In this document: piece after piece, positions 1 through 8,994 of the stretch
Numbering within the stretch: the stretch's first letter is position 1
Layout of the letters: each line of letters starts with the position of its first letter
Assembly (NCBI GenBank): GCA_029979265.1
Contig: JAPOHW010000008.1
Location: 82,324 to 146,323 of the forward strand
Direction: 5' to 3'
Source: Actinomycetota bacterium
GTDB taxonomy: Bacteria > Actinomycetota > Acidimicrobiia > Acidimicrobiales > Aldehydirespiratoraceae
DNA length: 64,000 nucleotides
The notes under the pieces: generated by a model
The model's database searches: none
Told to the model about the DNA's origin: nothing
The model's input: the letters and a program-made list of their open reading frames with translations, nothing else
Translations under genes and position numbers: made by a program

Positions 1-219
1 GCAGCTGACGGCATTGTCCGAGCTGCCGGCATCGCTCAACCGGTGTTGCTGCTCGATGACGTGTTTTCGGAGCTGGATCCGAATCGTGCTGCTGCGCTCC
101 TCGAAGCCCTTCCCGCCGGGCAACACATTCTTACGACGGCGGCCGAACTTCCGCCGGGGGCTCAGCCCGACCAGGTGATTCGCGTTCACCGTGGCGAAGT
201 GACATCGGTCGGTCCATGA
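1..219 (+). CDS. recF: RecF, C-terminal fragment
   Basis: This is the last 72 codons of RecF, the ABC-type ATPase that loads RecA at single-strand gaps; the 5' part lies outside the window. The fragment opens in frame from base 1 and contains the Walker B and D-loop stretch VLLLDDVFSELD typical of the RecF/SMC-like ATPase head. The stop TGA (217-219) overlaps the ATG of the next gene, so the two are translationally coupled. The order recF, dciA, gyrB, gyrA is the standard actinobacterial origin-proximal arrangement, which supports the call despite the truncation. Confidence 0.9.
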   Translation, partial: AADGIVRAAGIAQPVLLLDDVFSELDPNRAAALLEALPAGQHILTTAAELPPGAQPDQVIRVHRGEVTSVGP

Positions 220-536
220 CTCGACGAGACAGCGACCCACGTCCGATTGCAGCGAGTCTCGATCATCTCCTCGGGAATATCGACGCGCCATCGGTGGATG
301 TGCTCGACGGGATCTTCCGGGGCTGGAGTTCCATTGTTGGTCCTGACCTGGCCCGACACACGCGGCCCGCCATGATCGAGGGAGCGCGGCTGGTGGTCGC
401 GGCTGACGATTCGGTGTGGGCCAACGAGTTCCGGTGGCTCGAGAAGCAGGTCCTCGAACGCCTGGCCGAGACAACCGGATCGGAGCGAATCACCAGCGTT
501 CACGTCCGGGTTTCAGGGCCACCGAGACGGTCCTGA
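216..536 (+). CDS. dciA: DciA-like DUF721 protein
   Basis: A 106-residue basic protein of the DUF721 family, whose characterised members (DciA) help load the replicative helicase DnaB at the origin. The KH-like core is visible in the middle: a GIFRGWSSIVGPDLARHTRP stretch followed by an EGARLVVAADDSVWANEF segment, which match the family's conserved W-x-x-x-V-G and L-x-V-x-x-x-x-x-W-A patterns. It starts at an ATG that overlaps the recF stop codon (ATGA). Position between recF and gyrB is where actinobacteria keep this gene. The helicase-loading role is from the family, not shown here. Confidence 0.85.
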   Translation: MTRRDSDPRPIAASLDHLLGNIDAPSVDVLDGIFRGWSSIVGPDLARHTRPAMIEGARLVVAADDSVWANEFRWLEKQVLERLAETTGSERITSVHVRVSGPPRRS

Positions 537-596
537 AAACCGGCTCTGCAGGCCGGAATCATGGGCCTCGTCTGACACGAATCACACCCATGTAAC

Positions 597-605
597 TGGT
601 AGAAT
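597..605 (+). promoter_or_regulatory. Putative extended -10 promoter of gyrB
   Basis: TGGTAGAAT is a -10 hexamer (TAGAAT) with an extended TGn element. No good -35 lies at the usual 17-base distance; CTGACA at 572-577 is too far upstream. It would start transcription near 612, giving a leader of about 100 bases before the gyrB start at 710. Inference from sequence only. Confidence 0.45.
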
Positions 606-609
606 GGAA

Positions 610-625
610 GGACCGTGAACGGTCC
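610..625. promoter_or_regulatory. Palindrome at predicted gyrB transcription start
   Basis: GGACCGT-GA-ACGGTCC is a perfect 7-base inverted repeat with a 2-base centre, lying on the predicted start of gyrB transcription. The short centre favours a protein operator, although a five-pair RNA hairpin with a six-base loop is also possible at the very 5' end of the transcript. Confidence 0.45.
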
Positions 626-709
626 TCTCGACCAGCGCTCGACACAGGCGCCGAGAACCCCTGAAACCCTGGATTTTTCCTGCTCACAGAGGGATTTCGG
701 AGACGAACC

Positions 710-2767
710 GTGAGCGACGACGATGACCGAGATCCCGCTGATCGATCATCTGATAAGGGACATGCAGCGGTTGGGCAGGAGTCCGCGTTGACCACCACTG
801 AACCATCGTCGTACGGAGCACAGGACATCACCGTTCTCGAGGGTCTCGAAGCGGTCCGAAAACGACCGGGGATGTACATCGGATCGACTGGTCCGACGGG
901 GTTGCACCATCTCGTGTGGGAAGTCGTCGACAACTCGGTGGACGAGGCGATGGCCGGTCACTGCACCCGTATCGACGTGTCGATTCTGGCTGACGGCTCG
1001 TGTGAGGTCAGCGACGACGGCCGCGGTATCCCGGTCGACAGGCACCCGAAATACGAAGATCTGTCCGCGGCCGAGGTGGTACTCACCGTTCTCCACGCCG
1101 GTGGCAAGTTCGGTGGTGAGGGCTACAAGGTCTCCGGTGGCCTGCACGGGGTCGGCATCTCTGTCGTCAATGCGCTGTCCCGCCGGGTCCAGGTCGAGAT
1201 CGATCGCGACGGTGAGCGACACGCCATGGTGTTCGGCGATGGCGGCGAACTGCAGGAGCGCCTGGCGGTCATCGGTGCATCACCCCGCAGCGACGTCGGA
1301 GAGCCCCGCACCGGCACCACTGTTCGGTTTTGGCCAGATCCACTGATTTTCGACGAGATCGATTTTCGGTTCCAGACGCTTGTCGAACGTTTCCAGATGA
1401 TGGCGTTCCTCAACCGCGGACTCGAGATACGGGTGCGCGATCTCCGGGAGAGTGCCACCGTCGTCACCGACGATCCTGACGGATGGGTGACCTTCAAATA
1501 CGACGGGGGCATCATCGACTTCGTTCGTCATGTGAACTCGTCCAAGGAAGCACTGTTCGCGGCGGTGGGCTATTTCTCGGGCACCGAGCAGATCGACAAC
1601 AACCCACACGAGGTCGAGATTGCGTTCCAGTGGAACACCGGGTTCAACACCGACGGACTGCACAGTTTTGCCAACGGCATCGCCACGCTCGAAGGTGGTA
1701 TGCACGAGCAGGGATTTCGTACTGCGGTCACCCGCACGGTGAACGCGTACGCCCGAGACAAAGGGCTGCTCAAAGAAAAAGACGACAACCTCACCGGTGA
1801 AGACATTCGGGAGGGACTCACTGCGATCATTTCGGCCCGTATCGGCGAACCCCAGTTCGAAGGTCAGACCAAATCCAAACTCGGAAACGTGTCGATGCGA
1901 TCGCTCGTCGAGAAGGTCACCAACGAGCGAATGGCGGATTGGCTCGAGGAGCATCCGGGGGAGGGCAAGGCGATCGTCACAAAGGCAACGAACGCCGCTC
2001 GTGCCCGAGTCGCTGCCGCCGACGCTCGAAAGGCGATCCGATCGAAGTCCCTGCTCGATGGTGCTGGGATGCCCGACAAACTCAAGGATTGTTCGGCCAA
2101 GGAACCCGAGCGGCGGGAACTCTTCATCGTCGAGGGGGACTCGGCCGGTGGTTCCGCCGTGCGGGCTCGAGATCCCGAAACCCAGGCGATCCTGCCGATT
2201 CGCGGCAAGATCCTGAACGTCGAACGAGCCCGTATCGACAAGATGCTGAAGAACAACGAGGTGCAGACCCTCATCACGGCCATCGGAGCCGGATTTGCCG
2301 ATGAGTTCGACATCACACAGGCTCGCTACCACAAGGTCATCTTGCTTGCCGACGCCGACGTCGACGGCAGCCACATTCGCACCCTGCTGCTGACCTTCTT
2401 CTTCCGTCAGATGCGTCCTCTGGTCGAGGCGGGCTACGTCTACATCGCCCAGCCACCCCTGTACAGCACGAAGGTTTCCAACAAAGAGACGGTGTACCTC
2501 AAAGACGACGTGGCCAAGGAGGCCTTCCTGGCTGAACGGCCCAATTACACCAAGGACTTCGCGCGTTTGAAGGGTTTGGGTGAAATGGACTGGGACGAGT
2601 TGCGCAACACCACGATGGACGTTGCAACTCGGTCGCTCTTGCAGGTGTCGGTCGAACAGGCCGCGATCGCCGATGAAATCATGTCGATTCTCATGGGTGA
2701 CGACGTCGAGCAGCGCAAGAACTTCATCGTCACCAACGCTCGCGAAGTTCGGAACTTGGACTTCTAG
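710..2767 (+). CDS. gyrB: DNA gyrase subunit B
   Basis: A 685-residue ATPase subunit of DNA gyrase, which introduces negative supercoils together with GyrA. The GHKL ATPase domain shows RKRPGMYIGST (about residues 50-60), the ATP-binding EVVDNSVDEA (71-80), DDGRGIPVD and GGLHGVGISVVNALS. The TOPRIM domain carries EGDSAGGSA and the DADVDGSHI metal-binding motif, and the C-terminal tail ends in the usual RRNFI-like segment, so length and motifs are complete. The start is a GTG with GGAG about seven bases upstream. The roughly 35 residues before the conserved domain are hydrophilic and variable, so a start nearer the conserved domain is possible. The 51-base gap to gyrA suggests one transcript. 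Confidence 0.97.
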   Translation: MSDDDDRDPADRSSDKGHAAVGQESALTTTEPSSYGAQDITVLEGLEAVRKRPGMYIGSTGPTGLHHLVWEVVDNSVDEAMAGHCTRIDVSILADGSCEVSDDGRGIPVDRHPKYEDLSAAEVVLTVLHAGGKFGGEGYKVSGGLHGVGISVVNALSRRVQVEIDRDGERHAMVFGDGGELQERLAVIGASPRSDVGEPRTGTTVRFWPDPLIFDEIDFRFQTLVERFQMMAFLNRGLEIRVRDLRESATVVTDDPDGWVTFKYDGGIIDFVRHVNSSKEALFAAVGYFSGTEQIDNNPHEVEIAFQWNTGFNTDGLHSFANGIATLEGGMHEQGFRTAVTRTVNAYARDKGLLKEKDDNLTGEDIREGLTAIISARIGEPQFEGQTKSKLGNVSMRSLVEKVTNERMADWLEEHPGEGKAIVTKATNAARARVAAADARKAIRSKSLLDGAGMPDKLKDCSAKEPERRELFIVEGDSAGGSAVRARDPETQAILPIRGKILNVERARIDKMLKNNEVQTLITAIGAGFADEFDITQARYHKVILLADADVDGSHIRTLLLTFFFRQMRPLVEAGYVYIAQPPLYSTKVSNKETVYLKDDVAKEAFLAERPNYTKDFARLKGLGEMDWDELRNTTMDVATRSLLQVSVEQAAIADEIMSILMGDDVEQRKNFIVTNAREVRNLDF

Positions 2768-2818
2768 TCGAGGTCTCATCAACCGTCGACAGCGGCGCAG
2801 AGAGGTACACGCACAGAG

Positions 2819-5344
2819 ATGTCAGACACACCCGTCGAAGACACACAACCTGAAGACATCACGATCATCGAGATCCAAGAGGAGATGGAAAGCTCCTTTC
2901 TCGACTACGCAATGTCGGTCATCATCAGCCGCGCGCTTCCCGATGCTCGTGACGGCCTGAAACCGGTCCACCGCCGCATCCTGTGGTCGATGTACGACCA
3001 GGGCTTTCGCCCTGATCGGGCCCATGTGAAATGTGCCCGTGTCACCGGCGACGTGATGGCACGCTTCCATCCTCACGGCGACAGTGCGATCTACGACGCA
3101 CTGGCTCGGATGGCCCAACCCTTCTCCTTGCGCCATCCTCTGATCGACTTTCACGGAAACTACGGCTCTCCCGAAGACCCTCCGGCTGCTGCTCGCTACA
3201 CCGAATCCCGACTCGACCGTCTGGCGATGCAGATGCTGGCCGACATCGATGAAGACACGGTCGATTTCATCGACAACTATTCGGGAGATTTCACCGAACC
3301 TGCGGTGCTGCCTGCCCGCTTTCCGAACCTGTTGGTCAACGGCAGTCAGGGCATTGCGGTGGGTATGGCCACCAACATCCCACCCCACAATCTCAACGAG
3401 GTGTGTGCCGCCGTCACACACTTGCTCGCCAGTCCTGATGCGACAACAGATGAACTCATGGAGTTCGTCAAGGGACCCGACTTTCCGACCGGTGGTCAGA
3501 TTCTCGGCCGCGTCGGCATCGAGTCGGCCTATCGAACCGGACGCGGTTCGGTGAAAATGCGAGCGTCGGTCGATGTGGTCGAGCGAGGCCAACGCCAAGC
3601 ATTGGTGGTCACCGCCTTCCCGTACCAGGTGTCGGCAGGGGCTGTGGCCCGCAAGATCTCCGAGTTGGTCAACAGCCGCGAACTCGACGGGATCGCCGAT
3701 GTCAATGACGAGTCCTCTGGCGATGACACGCGATTCGTGATCACCCTCAAACGCGATGCCAATCCGGAAGTGGTGCTGAACAATCTCTGGAAAGCGACGC
3801 CACTCCAGACGAGTTTCGGGGTGAACATGGTCGCTCTGGTTGGTGGCGTACCGCGCACACTCACGTTGCGCGACGCGTTGGTGGCCTACGTCGATCATCA
3901 GATCGAAGTCGTCACCCGCCGGTCGGAATATCGCCTGGATCAGGCCCAGAAGCGACTCCACATCGTCGAGGGGCTGTTGAATGCACTCGAGCTGATCGAC
4001 GAGATCATCGCCACGATTCGATCGAGTGAAGATCGAGGAGCGGCCCGAGAAGCACTCATGGCCGGCATCGTTCCAGCGGCTGGGGGAACAGCCGTTGCCT
4101 TTTCCGAAGTGCAGGCCAACCACATCCTCGACATGCAACTCGGACGCTTGACCCGGCTTGGTCGCACGGACCTCGAGGAGGAGGCCGGGCAACTGCGTGA
4201 GACCATCGGTGAACTCGAGACCATCCTCGGTGACGACGCCAGGCTCCGCTCCGTCATCACCGAGGAACTCCAAGCGATCGCCGACGACTTCGGGGAGGAT
4301 CGGCGCTCGAGTCTCGAAATCGATCCAGGCGAGTTCAATATCGAGGACCTCATCGACGACGACCCGTTGGTGTTCACGATGACGGCGACTGGCTATGTGA
4401 AGACCACACCGGCAGAGGAGTTCCGGTCACAGGGCCGTGGGGGTCGCGGTATCGCGGGGACCAAACTCAAAGACGAGGACACCGTCACCCATCTGATCCA
4501 GACCACCGCCCACAGCTATCTGTTGTTCTTCTCGACCCGTGGGCGGGTCTATCGCCTGAAGGCGCACGAGATACCGGTTGCGAGTCGAACGTCGCGAGGC
4601 ACGGCGATCGTCAACCTGCTGCCGCTGCACGAAGGTGAAACGATTCAAGCGATCATCGACACTCGCGACTACGAGACGAAGCGATACCTCTTCTTCGCGA
4701 CGGCCAAGGGTCGAGTCAAGAAGACCCGCTTCAACGCCTACGACTCGTCGCTGCGCGCCGGCTTGATTGCGATCAAACTGAACGACGACGACGAACTGGT
4801 GGAAGTCATCCCGACCAACGGTGTGTACGACATCCTGCTGTCGAGTCGTTTCGGTCAAACCATCCGGTTCAGAGAAGATCAGGTCCGCGAAATGGGCCGC
4901 AATGCAGCGGGCGTCGTGGGTCTCAAATTCAAGAAGCCGAGCGATGCTGTGGTTGCGTGCGACATTGCGCGAGACGGCACCTCGTTGCTCCACATCACCG
5001 AACAGGGATTCGGCAAGCGGACCGACGTCGACGACTATCCGACAAAGGGTCGAGGTGGGATGGGTGTGGTCGGTATCAAGATCGTCGAGGGACGGGGGTC
5101 GGTTGTCGGCACACTTGTCGTGGAAGAAGACGACGAGATTCTGGCGGTCACTCGCAAGGGTGTTCTGATCCGAACCACTGCAGCTGACATCTCCCGGCAG
5201 GGTCGCGCCGCGAGTGGTGTCAAGGTCATCACTCCCGACGCAGACGATTCGGTGGCCTCGATCGCGCTGGTCAGCAGCGCTGAGGATGCAATCGTCGATG
5301 CCGGTGGCGACGGGTCCGCGGAGGACGAGCCCACCACTGACTGA
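2819..5344 (+). CDS. gyrA: DNA gyrase subunit A
   Basis: An 841-residue breakage-reunion subunit of gyrase. The catalytic tyrosine is Y127 in AARYTESRL. The quinolone-resistance region [10 protein letters not shown] keeps Ser89 and Asp93 (E. coli Ser83 and Asp87), that is, the residues of a quinolone-sensitive enzyme. The C-terminal DNA-wrapping domain carries a gyrase box, QGRGGRG in place of the E. coli QRRGGKG, which marks it as GyrA rather than ParC. The tail after the last blade is acidic. It follows gyrB on the same strand and is probably cotranscribed. Confidence 0.97.
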   Translation: MSDTPVEDTQPEDITIIEIQEEMESSFLDYAMSVIISRALPDARDGLKPVHRRILWSMYDQGFRPDRAHVKCARVTGDVMARFHPHGDSAIYDALARMAQPFSLRHPLIDFHGNYGSPEDPPAAARYTESRLDRLAMQMLADIDEDTVDFIDNYSGDFTEPAVLPARFPNLLVNGSQGIAVGMATNIPPHNLNEVCAAVTHLLASPDATTDELMEFVKGPDFPTGGQILGRVGIESAYRTGRGSVKMRASVDVVERGQRQALVVTAFPYQVSAGAVARKISELVNSRELDGIADVNDESSGDDTRFVITLKRDANPEVVLNNLWKATPLQTSFGVNMVALVGGVPRTLTLRDALVAYVDHQIEVVTRRSEYRLDQAQKRLHIVEGLLNALELIDEIIATIRSSEDRGAAREALMAGIVPAAGGTAVAFSEVQANHILDMQLGRLTRLGRTDLEEEAGQLRETIGELETILGDDARLRSVITEELQAIADDFGEDRRSSLEIDPGEFNIEDLIDDDPLVFTMTATGYVKTTPAEEFRSQGRGGRGIAGTKLKDEDTVTHLIQTTAHSYLLFFSTRGRVYRLKAHEIPVASRTSRGTAIVNLLPLHEGETIQAIIDTRDYETKRYLFFATAKGRVKKTRFNAYDSSLRAGLIAIKLNDDDELVEVIPTNGVYDILLSSRFGQTIRFREDQVREMGRNAAGVVGLKFKKPSDAVVACDIARDGTSLLHITEQGFGKRTDVDDYPTKGRGGMGVVGIKIVEGRGSVVGTLVVEEDDEILAVTRKGVLIRTTAADISRQGRAASGVKVITPDADDSVASIALVSSAEDAIVDAGGDGSAEDEPTTD

Positions 5345-5383
5345 CCGGCGTCATCGCCGCATCTCACTTTCCCCTCGATGCAA

Positions 5384-5397
5384 CCGGCGTGAGCCGG
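5384..5397 (+). promoter_or_regulatory. Hairpin overlapping a ribosome binding site
   Basis: CCGGC-GTGA-GCCGG is a perfect 5-pair hairpin just after gyrA. Its 3' arm overlaps the GGAGG (5396-5400) that serves the next gene, so it could both end gyrA transcripts weakly and mask translation of the downstream gene. No T-run follows. Confidence 0.35.
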
Positions 5398-5407
5398 AGG
5401 ATGGAGA

Positions 5408-5740
5408 GTGGAGATGGGCCGCGTGTGTTGGCACGGGGAGGCTGGGCAAGCACTGCCGTGGATGATGGTGCTCTGGATGATCGGGTTGAGTCTGATCGTT
5501 GTGTTGGTCCGGATCGCACCAGTACTCGACGATGCAGCTCGGGCCCGAACGGCAGCCGATGCGGCGGCGCTGGCCGGCGCCGCCGCTGGCGAGCAAGAAG
5601 CGCGAACGATCGCCAGTGCCAATGGTGCCGAATTGCTCGAGTACCGACAGGTGGGGTCGACCGTCACGGTTCTGGTGCTCGTGGGCGACGTGAGGGCGCG
5701 TGCTCGTGCAGTTGCGGTGGTGCGTTGGGTGCCGAGCTGA
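5408..5740 (+). CDS. TadE/TadG-like membrane protein
   Basis: A 110-residue protein with one N-terminal membrane segment (about residues 16-38, WMMVLWMIGLSLIVVLV) followed by an Ala-rich stretch (DDAARARTAADAAALAGAAA). This is the pattern of actinobacterial TadE/TadG-like pseudopilins, which are anchored minor components of Flp-type pili; the short Glu-containing region before the hydrophobic segment (GEAGQALPW) fits. No other tad genes are nearby, so a pilus role here is uncertain. The start may be GTG 5408 or ATG 5414; GGAGG at 5396-5400 fits the GTG. Confidence 0.6.
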   Translation: MEMGRVCWHGEAGQALPWMMVLWMIGLSLIVVLVRIAPVLDDAARARTAADAAALAGAAAGEQEARTIASANGAELLEYRQVGSTVTVLVLVGDVRARARAVAVVRWVPS

Positions 5741-5755
5741 GGTCAAACTGGCGGT

Positions 5756-6622
5756 GTGCCGCACACCTTCACCGAGGTCATCCCGATTTCGCTGTTCGCG
5801 AAGGGCGGGTTTCGCTGGCGCCTCGCGACGCGAGGGTTGGCCCCCGAGGGGTGGCTGCAGTTCGACGATGCGTACCGTACGTACCTTGCCGAGAAGCACC
5901 GGGTGTTGCGTGCGCATCGAGCCGATGCGCTGGCGTTCGTTCCCGGATCAGAGGAGCCTGCGGCCGAAATCGCCGATCTCGTCGCAGCTGAACTCACCGA
6001 GCGGGAACTTCCGCTGCCTCCCGATCGTGCTGCACAGCACCCACTCGAGTGGTCGGCGCGCGGTGTTCAGGAGGACCTCTGTCTCCTCGAGCGCGGTGCA
6101 GCGGGGTGGCGGCTGACCGCAGCGGCGGTGTGTTTCCCCACTCGCTGGAGCCCCGCCGACAAGATTGGTCTCGGGCTGAGAGCCATTCACGATCCAGTCC
6201 CTCGCTACGAGGACATTGCGGATACCGTCGACCGATTTTTCGATCGTCTTCGGCCCGGTTCGTTGGTGTGGCGCCCCAATTGGTCACTGGTTGGCGACGA
6301 TCGCCTCCGGCTCCCGGTGGAGGATCGCCAAGCTCCCACCGCGGTGCTCGACCCGATCGATGAACTTTGGATGCGGGTCGAGCGTCAGACCATCCGACGT
6401 CTGGTCGACCATCCTGACGCTGCAGTCTTCACGATCCGAGTGCACCGCTGGCCATTGATCGATGTGCTGGACAGTGTCGATGCCGGGTTGGAGGAGGAGT
6501 TGCGCACCATGCCGATCGACGTTGCTGCCTACAAGAACATCGATGAGTGGCGTGGCCATCTCGCCACCGTGCTCGAGAACCGCTCCAGAGCAGAGCGAAG
6601 GGCGGAGCGAAGAGCAGAGTGA
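5756..6622 (+). CDS. DUF3445 family protein (heme-dependent N-demethylase-like)
   Basis: A 288-residue protein of the DUF3445 family; some members are described as heme-dependent oxidative N-demethylases. Family hallmarks visible are the N-terminal RWRLATRGL segment, QEDLCLLE, the central AAVCFPTRWSPADKIG motif, the IHDPVPRY motif, a WRPNWSL block and a C-terminal RVERQTIRRL and VFTIRVHRWPL. Substrate is unknown. It starts at a GTG 15 bases after the TadE-like gene. The last residues are a run of the repeat RAER encoded by purine-rich direct repeats, which look like a recent slippage extension. Confidence 0.75.
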   Translation: MPHTFTEVIPISLFAKGGFRWRLATRGLAPEGWLQFDDAYRTYLAEKHRVLRAHRADALAFVPGSEEPAAEIADLVAAELTERELPLPPDRAAQHPLEWSARGVQEDLCLLERGAAGWRLTAAAVCFPTRWSPADKIGLGLRAIHDPVPRYEDIADTVDRFFDRLRPGSLVWRPNWSLVGDDRLRLPVEDRQAPTAVLDPIDELWMRVERQTIRRLVDHPDAAVFTIRVHRWPLIDVLDSVDAGLEEELRTMPIDVAAYKNIDEWRGHLATVLENRSRAERRAERRAE

Positions 6623-6663
6623 AAAGGGCGCGGCGGTCCCATCCCGTACACTCCTGACAGTCC

Positions 6664-7482
6664 ATGAGCACGCTGCCCGAACCAGACGACGCGACGTTTC
6701 AACTCGCCACAGGCGAAGAGCTTGTGCTGCCGAATGATCTCGACAGTGCTGGCGATGCTGCGCCGGGCATCTCGCAGCGCGCTCCGGGCTTGACCCCGGT
6801 CGGTCCGCAACCCGTCCAGCGCCCCTCCTATCGGGATCGACGCACTGCGGGAAAGCTTCGCGCTCGGAAGGTTCGGCGCCTGGTTCGCCACGTCGAGCCG
6901 TGGTCGGTCTTGAAGGTTGCGCTGATTTTTTACTTCTGTTTGTGGGTGATCCTCCTGATCGCCGGCGTCATCCTGTGGAGCCTTGCGGTGAGTTCGGGAA
7001 CCGTCGACAACGTCGAGACCTTCATCACAGAGCTGTTCGCTCTCGAAAGCTTCACGTTCAATGCCGATCAGATCTTCCGTGCGAGTGCCATCGGAGGTCT
7101 GGTCGTTGTGGTTGCCGGTTCGGGTTTCACGGTTCTGATGGCGGTGCTGTTCAACCTGATCTCTGATCTGACGGGTGGCGTTCGGTTCACGGTCGTCGAG
7201 GAGGAGACAGCTCGTCCCAGACCAAAGCGCCTCCGCCCGCGCCGCACGGTGATGTCGCGAATCACGGGAGCGCCACCGTCGACAGCGGTTCCACCAGCAC
7301 CGATCCCTGGTCCCGTGCAGATCCCGATGCCCGAACCGCCACTCCAGACGATGGAGGAGCCAGTGATGCAACAGTCGAACGAATTCGACGACGACCTCGA
7401 TGCCGAGAACAGGATCGAATCAGACACCGACATTGGTGACGAGGCCCTCGACGAGGTCGCCAATGCCGACGGTGACCGGTAA
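6664..7482 (+). CDS. DUF3566 transmembrane protein
   Basis: A 272-residue membrane protein of the actinobacterial DUF3566 family, which in mycobacteria also sits directly downstream of gyrA and upstream of tRNA-Ile. The N-terminal 75 residues are soluble, followed by a conserved RRLVRHVEPWSVLKVAL lead-in, a first membrane helix (about residues 83-108), a 35-residue external loop, a second helix (about 140-165) and a Pro-rich then acidic cytoplasmic tail. The function is unknown; a link to cell division or envelope has been proposed for the family. A TACACT -10-like hexamer lies 11 bases before the ATG. Confidence 0.8.
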   Translation: MSTLPEPDDATFQLATGEELVLPNDLDSAGDAAPGISQRAPGLTPVGPQPVQRPSYRDRRTAGKLRARKVRRLVRHVEPWSVLKVALIFYFCLWVILLIAGVILWSLAVSSGTVDNVETFITELFALESFTFNADQIFRASAIGGLVVVVAGSGFTVLMAVLFNLISDLTGGVRFTVVEEETARPRPKRLRPRRTVMSRITGAPPSTAVPPAPIPGPVQIPMPEPPLQTMEEPVMQQSNEFDDDLDAENRIESDTDIGDEALDEVANADGDR

Positions 7483-7497
7483 CGTTGGCGGCCGCAC

Positions 7498-7571
<74 letters not shown>

Positions 7572-7582
7572 CGCTTCGTGCC

Positions 7583-7598
7583 CCGGCATCAGTGCCGG
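7583..7598 (+). terminator. Hairpin downstream of tRNA-Ile
   Basis: CCGGCA-TCAG-TGCCGG is a perfect 6-pair hairpin 12 bases after the tRNA. There is no T-run, so it may be a processing or weak termination signal. Confidence 0.4.
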
Positions 7599-7629
7599 CG
7601 GCGCCCGTGTCGAATCATCGGGAGGGTCC

Positions 7630-7782
7630 ATGGGCGCAGGTTTCATCGCCGTCATTCGCCGAACCATCGTTGCGATCACGGTTGGGATTGCAGTCGCAGC
7701 AGCGGTTCGAGTGCGGGGGAGTGGTGGTGTGCCGCCACAAACCGGTGGTTGGCGCGAGTTGCGTGGTGACGACCTTCGCTGA
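7630..7782 (+). CDS. Small membrane peptide, 50 residues
   Basis: A 50-codon open frame starting at ATG 7630, four bases after a strong GGGAGG ribosome binding site (7620-7625). The peptide has two Arg after a short start, then a hydrophobic segment (about residues 13-26, IVAITVGIAVAAAV) and a hydrophilic tail ending GWRELRGDDLR. Its TGA stop shares a base with the ATG of the next gene (TGATG), so the two are translationally coupled. I do not recognise the family. The strong ribosome binding site and coupling make it a credible gene. Confidence 0.6.
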   Translation: MGAGFIAVIRRTIVAITVGIAVAAAVRVRGSGGVPPQTGGWRELRGDDLR

Positions 7783-8774
7783 TGACTCGAATCCTCCTTT
7801 TCGGTGCCGGTGCGACAGGCGCTCGCATTGCGCGGCAGTTGCGATCGACGGGTCTCGTCGAGGCGCTCGAGGTCCGAGACTCGAGTGAGGAACGACTCGA
7901 CGACCTGATTGCGTCCTTCGCTGGGTGGGTGACGCGTGGCGTCGGCCGCCGTATCGAAGCCCACTACGACGCGGTTGTCGTCGCCACGCCGCCGGGAAGT
8001 CAGGTTGCCGTGGCTCGCCGAGGAGTCCACGCAGGTGTGCCGGTGGTGACGACGTCCAACCAGACCTCGGAGGTTCGGCGTCTGCTCGCGCTCGATGACG
8101 AGGCCACCTATCACGGCGTCCCAGTCGTCGTCGGTGCAGGGTTCATGCCTGGGCTGACGTGTCTGTTGGCTCGGCACGGCGCTCGCGACTACGACGAGAT
8201 CGACGAGATTCATGTGGCGAAGGTTGGTACGGGTGGTCCGGCCTGTGCTCGCCAACACCACCGGGCATTGAGCTCCACCGGCGTCGACTGGCGCGATGGC
8301 CGATGGACGCGACGTGCTGGTGGATCCGGCCGAGAATTGGCGTGGTTCCCCGATCCAGTCGGCGGCCGCGATTGCTACCGAGCCGCATTGCCCGACCCTC
8401 TGCTGTTGGTGGGTCACTTCGATCGGGTTCAGCGGGTAACCGCCCGTCAAGCGGCGACGCGTCGCGATCGACTCACGGCCCCTCTACCGATGCTGCGTCG
8501 ACCGCATCCAGAGGGAGGAATCGGCGCAGTGCGCGTCGAATTGCGGGGCAGAGTGGGGGTCGAACGTCGCGTCTCGGTCTTCGGGGCTGTCGAGCGCCCA
8601 GCGGTTGCGGCGGGCGCAATGGCGACCGCAGTGACGCTCGAGGTTGTTCGGGGTCGGCTTGCTCCCGGCGCTGCGGGCCTGGCGGGGGTCGATGACACGG
8701 TCTCCATGCTCGACACGCTTGCCGGTCAAGGAGTGAAACCGGTGCGGTTCGTGGGAATCACCACCTTCGTCTGA
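7782..8774 (+). CDS. Saccharopine dehydrogenase-like Rossmann protein
   Basis: A 330-residue protein with an N-terminal nucleotide-binding fold: ILLFGAGATGARIARQL carries the GxGxxG dinucleotide motif, followed by a second strand (ALEVRDSS) and a strand-turn AVVVATPPGSQ typical of saccharopine-dehydrogenase-type and homoserine-dehydrogenase-type Rossmann domains. A conserved GAGFMPGLTCLLA stretch follows. The substrate cannot be read from the sequence. It is translationally coupled to the small membrane peptide upstream and ends 220 bases before the sigma factor gene. Confidence 0.65.
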   Translation: MTRILLFGAGATGARIARQLRSTGLVEALEVRDSSEERLDDLIASFAGWVTRGVGRRIEAHYDAVVVATPPGSQVAVARRGVHAGVPVVTTSNQTSEVRRLLALDDEATYHGVPVVVGAGFMPGLTCLLARHGARDYDEIDEIHVAKVGTGGPACARQHHRALSSTGVDWRDGRWTRRAGGSGRELAWFPDPVGGRDCYRAALPDPLLLVGHFDRVQRVTARQAATRRDRLTAPLPMLRRPHPEGGIGAVRVELRGRVGVERRVSVFGAVERPAVAAGAMATAVTLEVVRGRLAPGAAGLAGVDDTVSMLDTLAGQGVKPVRFVGITTFV

Positions 8775-8994
8775 CCGAACGCAGGGTTCGCAGAACGACG
8801 ACGGCAGAAAAAGTTCGACGAATCGTCAAGGCGCTGTCGCAACCGTCCGAAGAATGCAAAAGCAGACGCCGAATTGACCGAGCTGTCTGCCATCGCGAAA
8901 GATCGCTAAAGGTTTTCGCCGACCGAGTCGATTCTTGCTCTGTTGGAAACTGTCCGGGGGTGTGTTCCCCGGAGATCATGAAAGATGCTGGGCG
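8775..8994 (+). promoter_or_regulatory. Upstream region of the sigma factor gene
   Basis: This 220-base gap has no long open frame. It contains TCAA (8826-8829) and TCCGAAGA (8846-8853) separated by 16 bases, which resembles a sigma-28/WhiG-type promoter (TAAA, 15 bases, GCCGATAA), so the sigma factor could be autoregulated. A six-codon mini frame (8978-8998, MKDAGR) preceded by GGAG ends by overlapping the sigma factor ATG as ATGA. Confidence 0.3.

Noticed and set aside
537..709. A replication origin or DnaA-box cluster between dciA and gyrB
   Set aside because: No TTATCCACA-like boxes were seen; the origin is expected upstream of the window beyond recF.
1280..2782. A 500-codon open frame antisense to gyrB
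   Set aside because: It mirrors the GC-rich third-position bias of gyrB, has no recognisable domain, and the coding signal of gyrB is certain.
2822..4273. A 483-codon open frame antisense to gyrA
   Set aside because: Same shadow effect of a high-GC gene; no motif and no independent start signal.
8910..8925. TAAAGGTTTTCGCCGA as a sigma-28 promoter
   Set aside because: The two halves are too close (a few bases instead of about 11-15), so it does not match the expected spacing.
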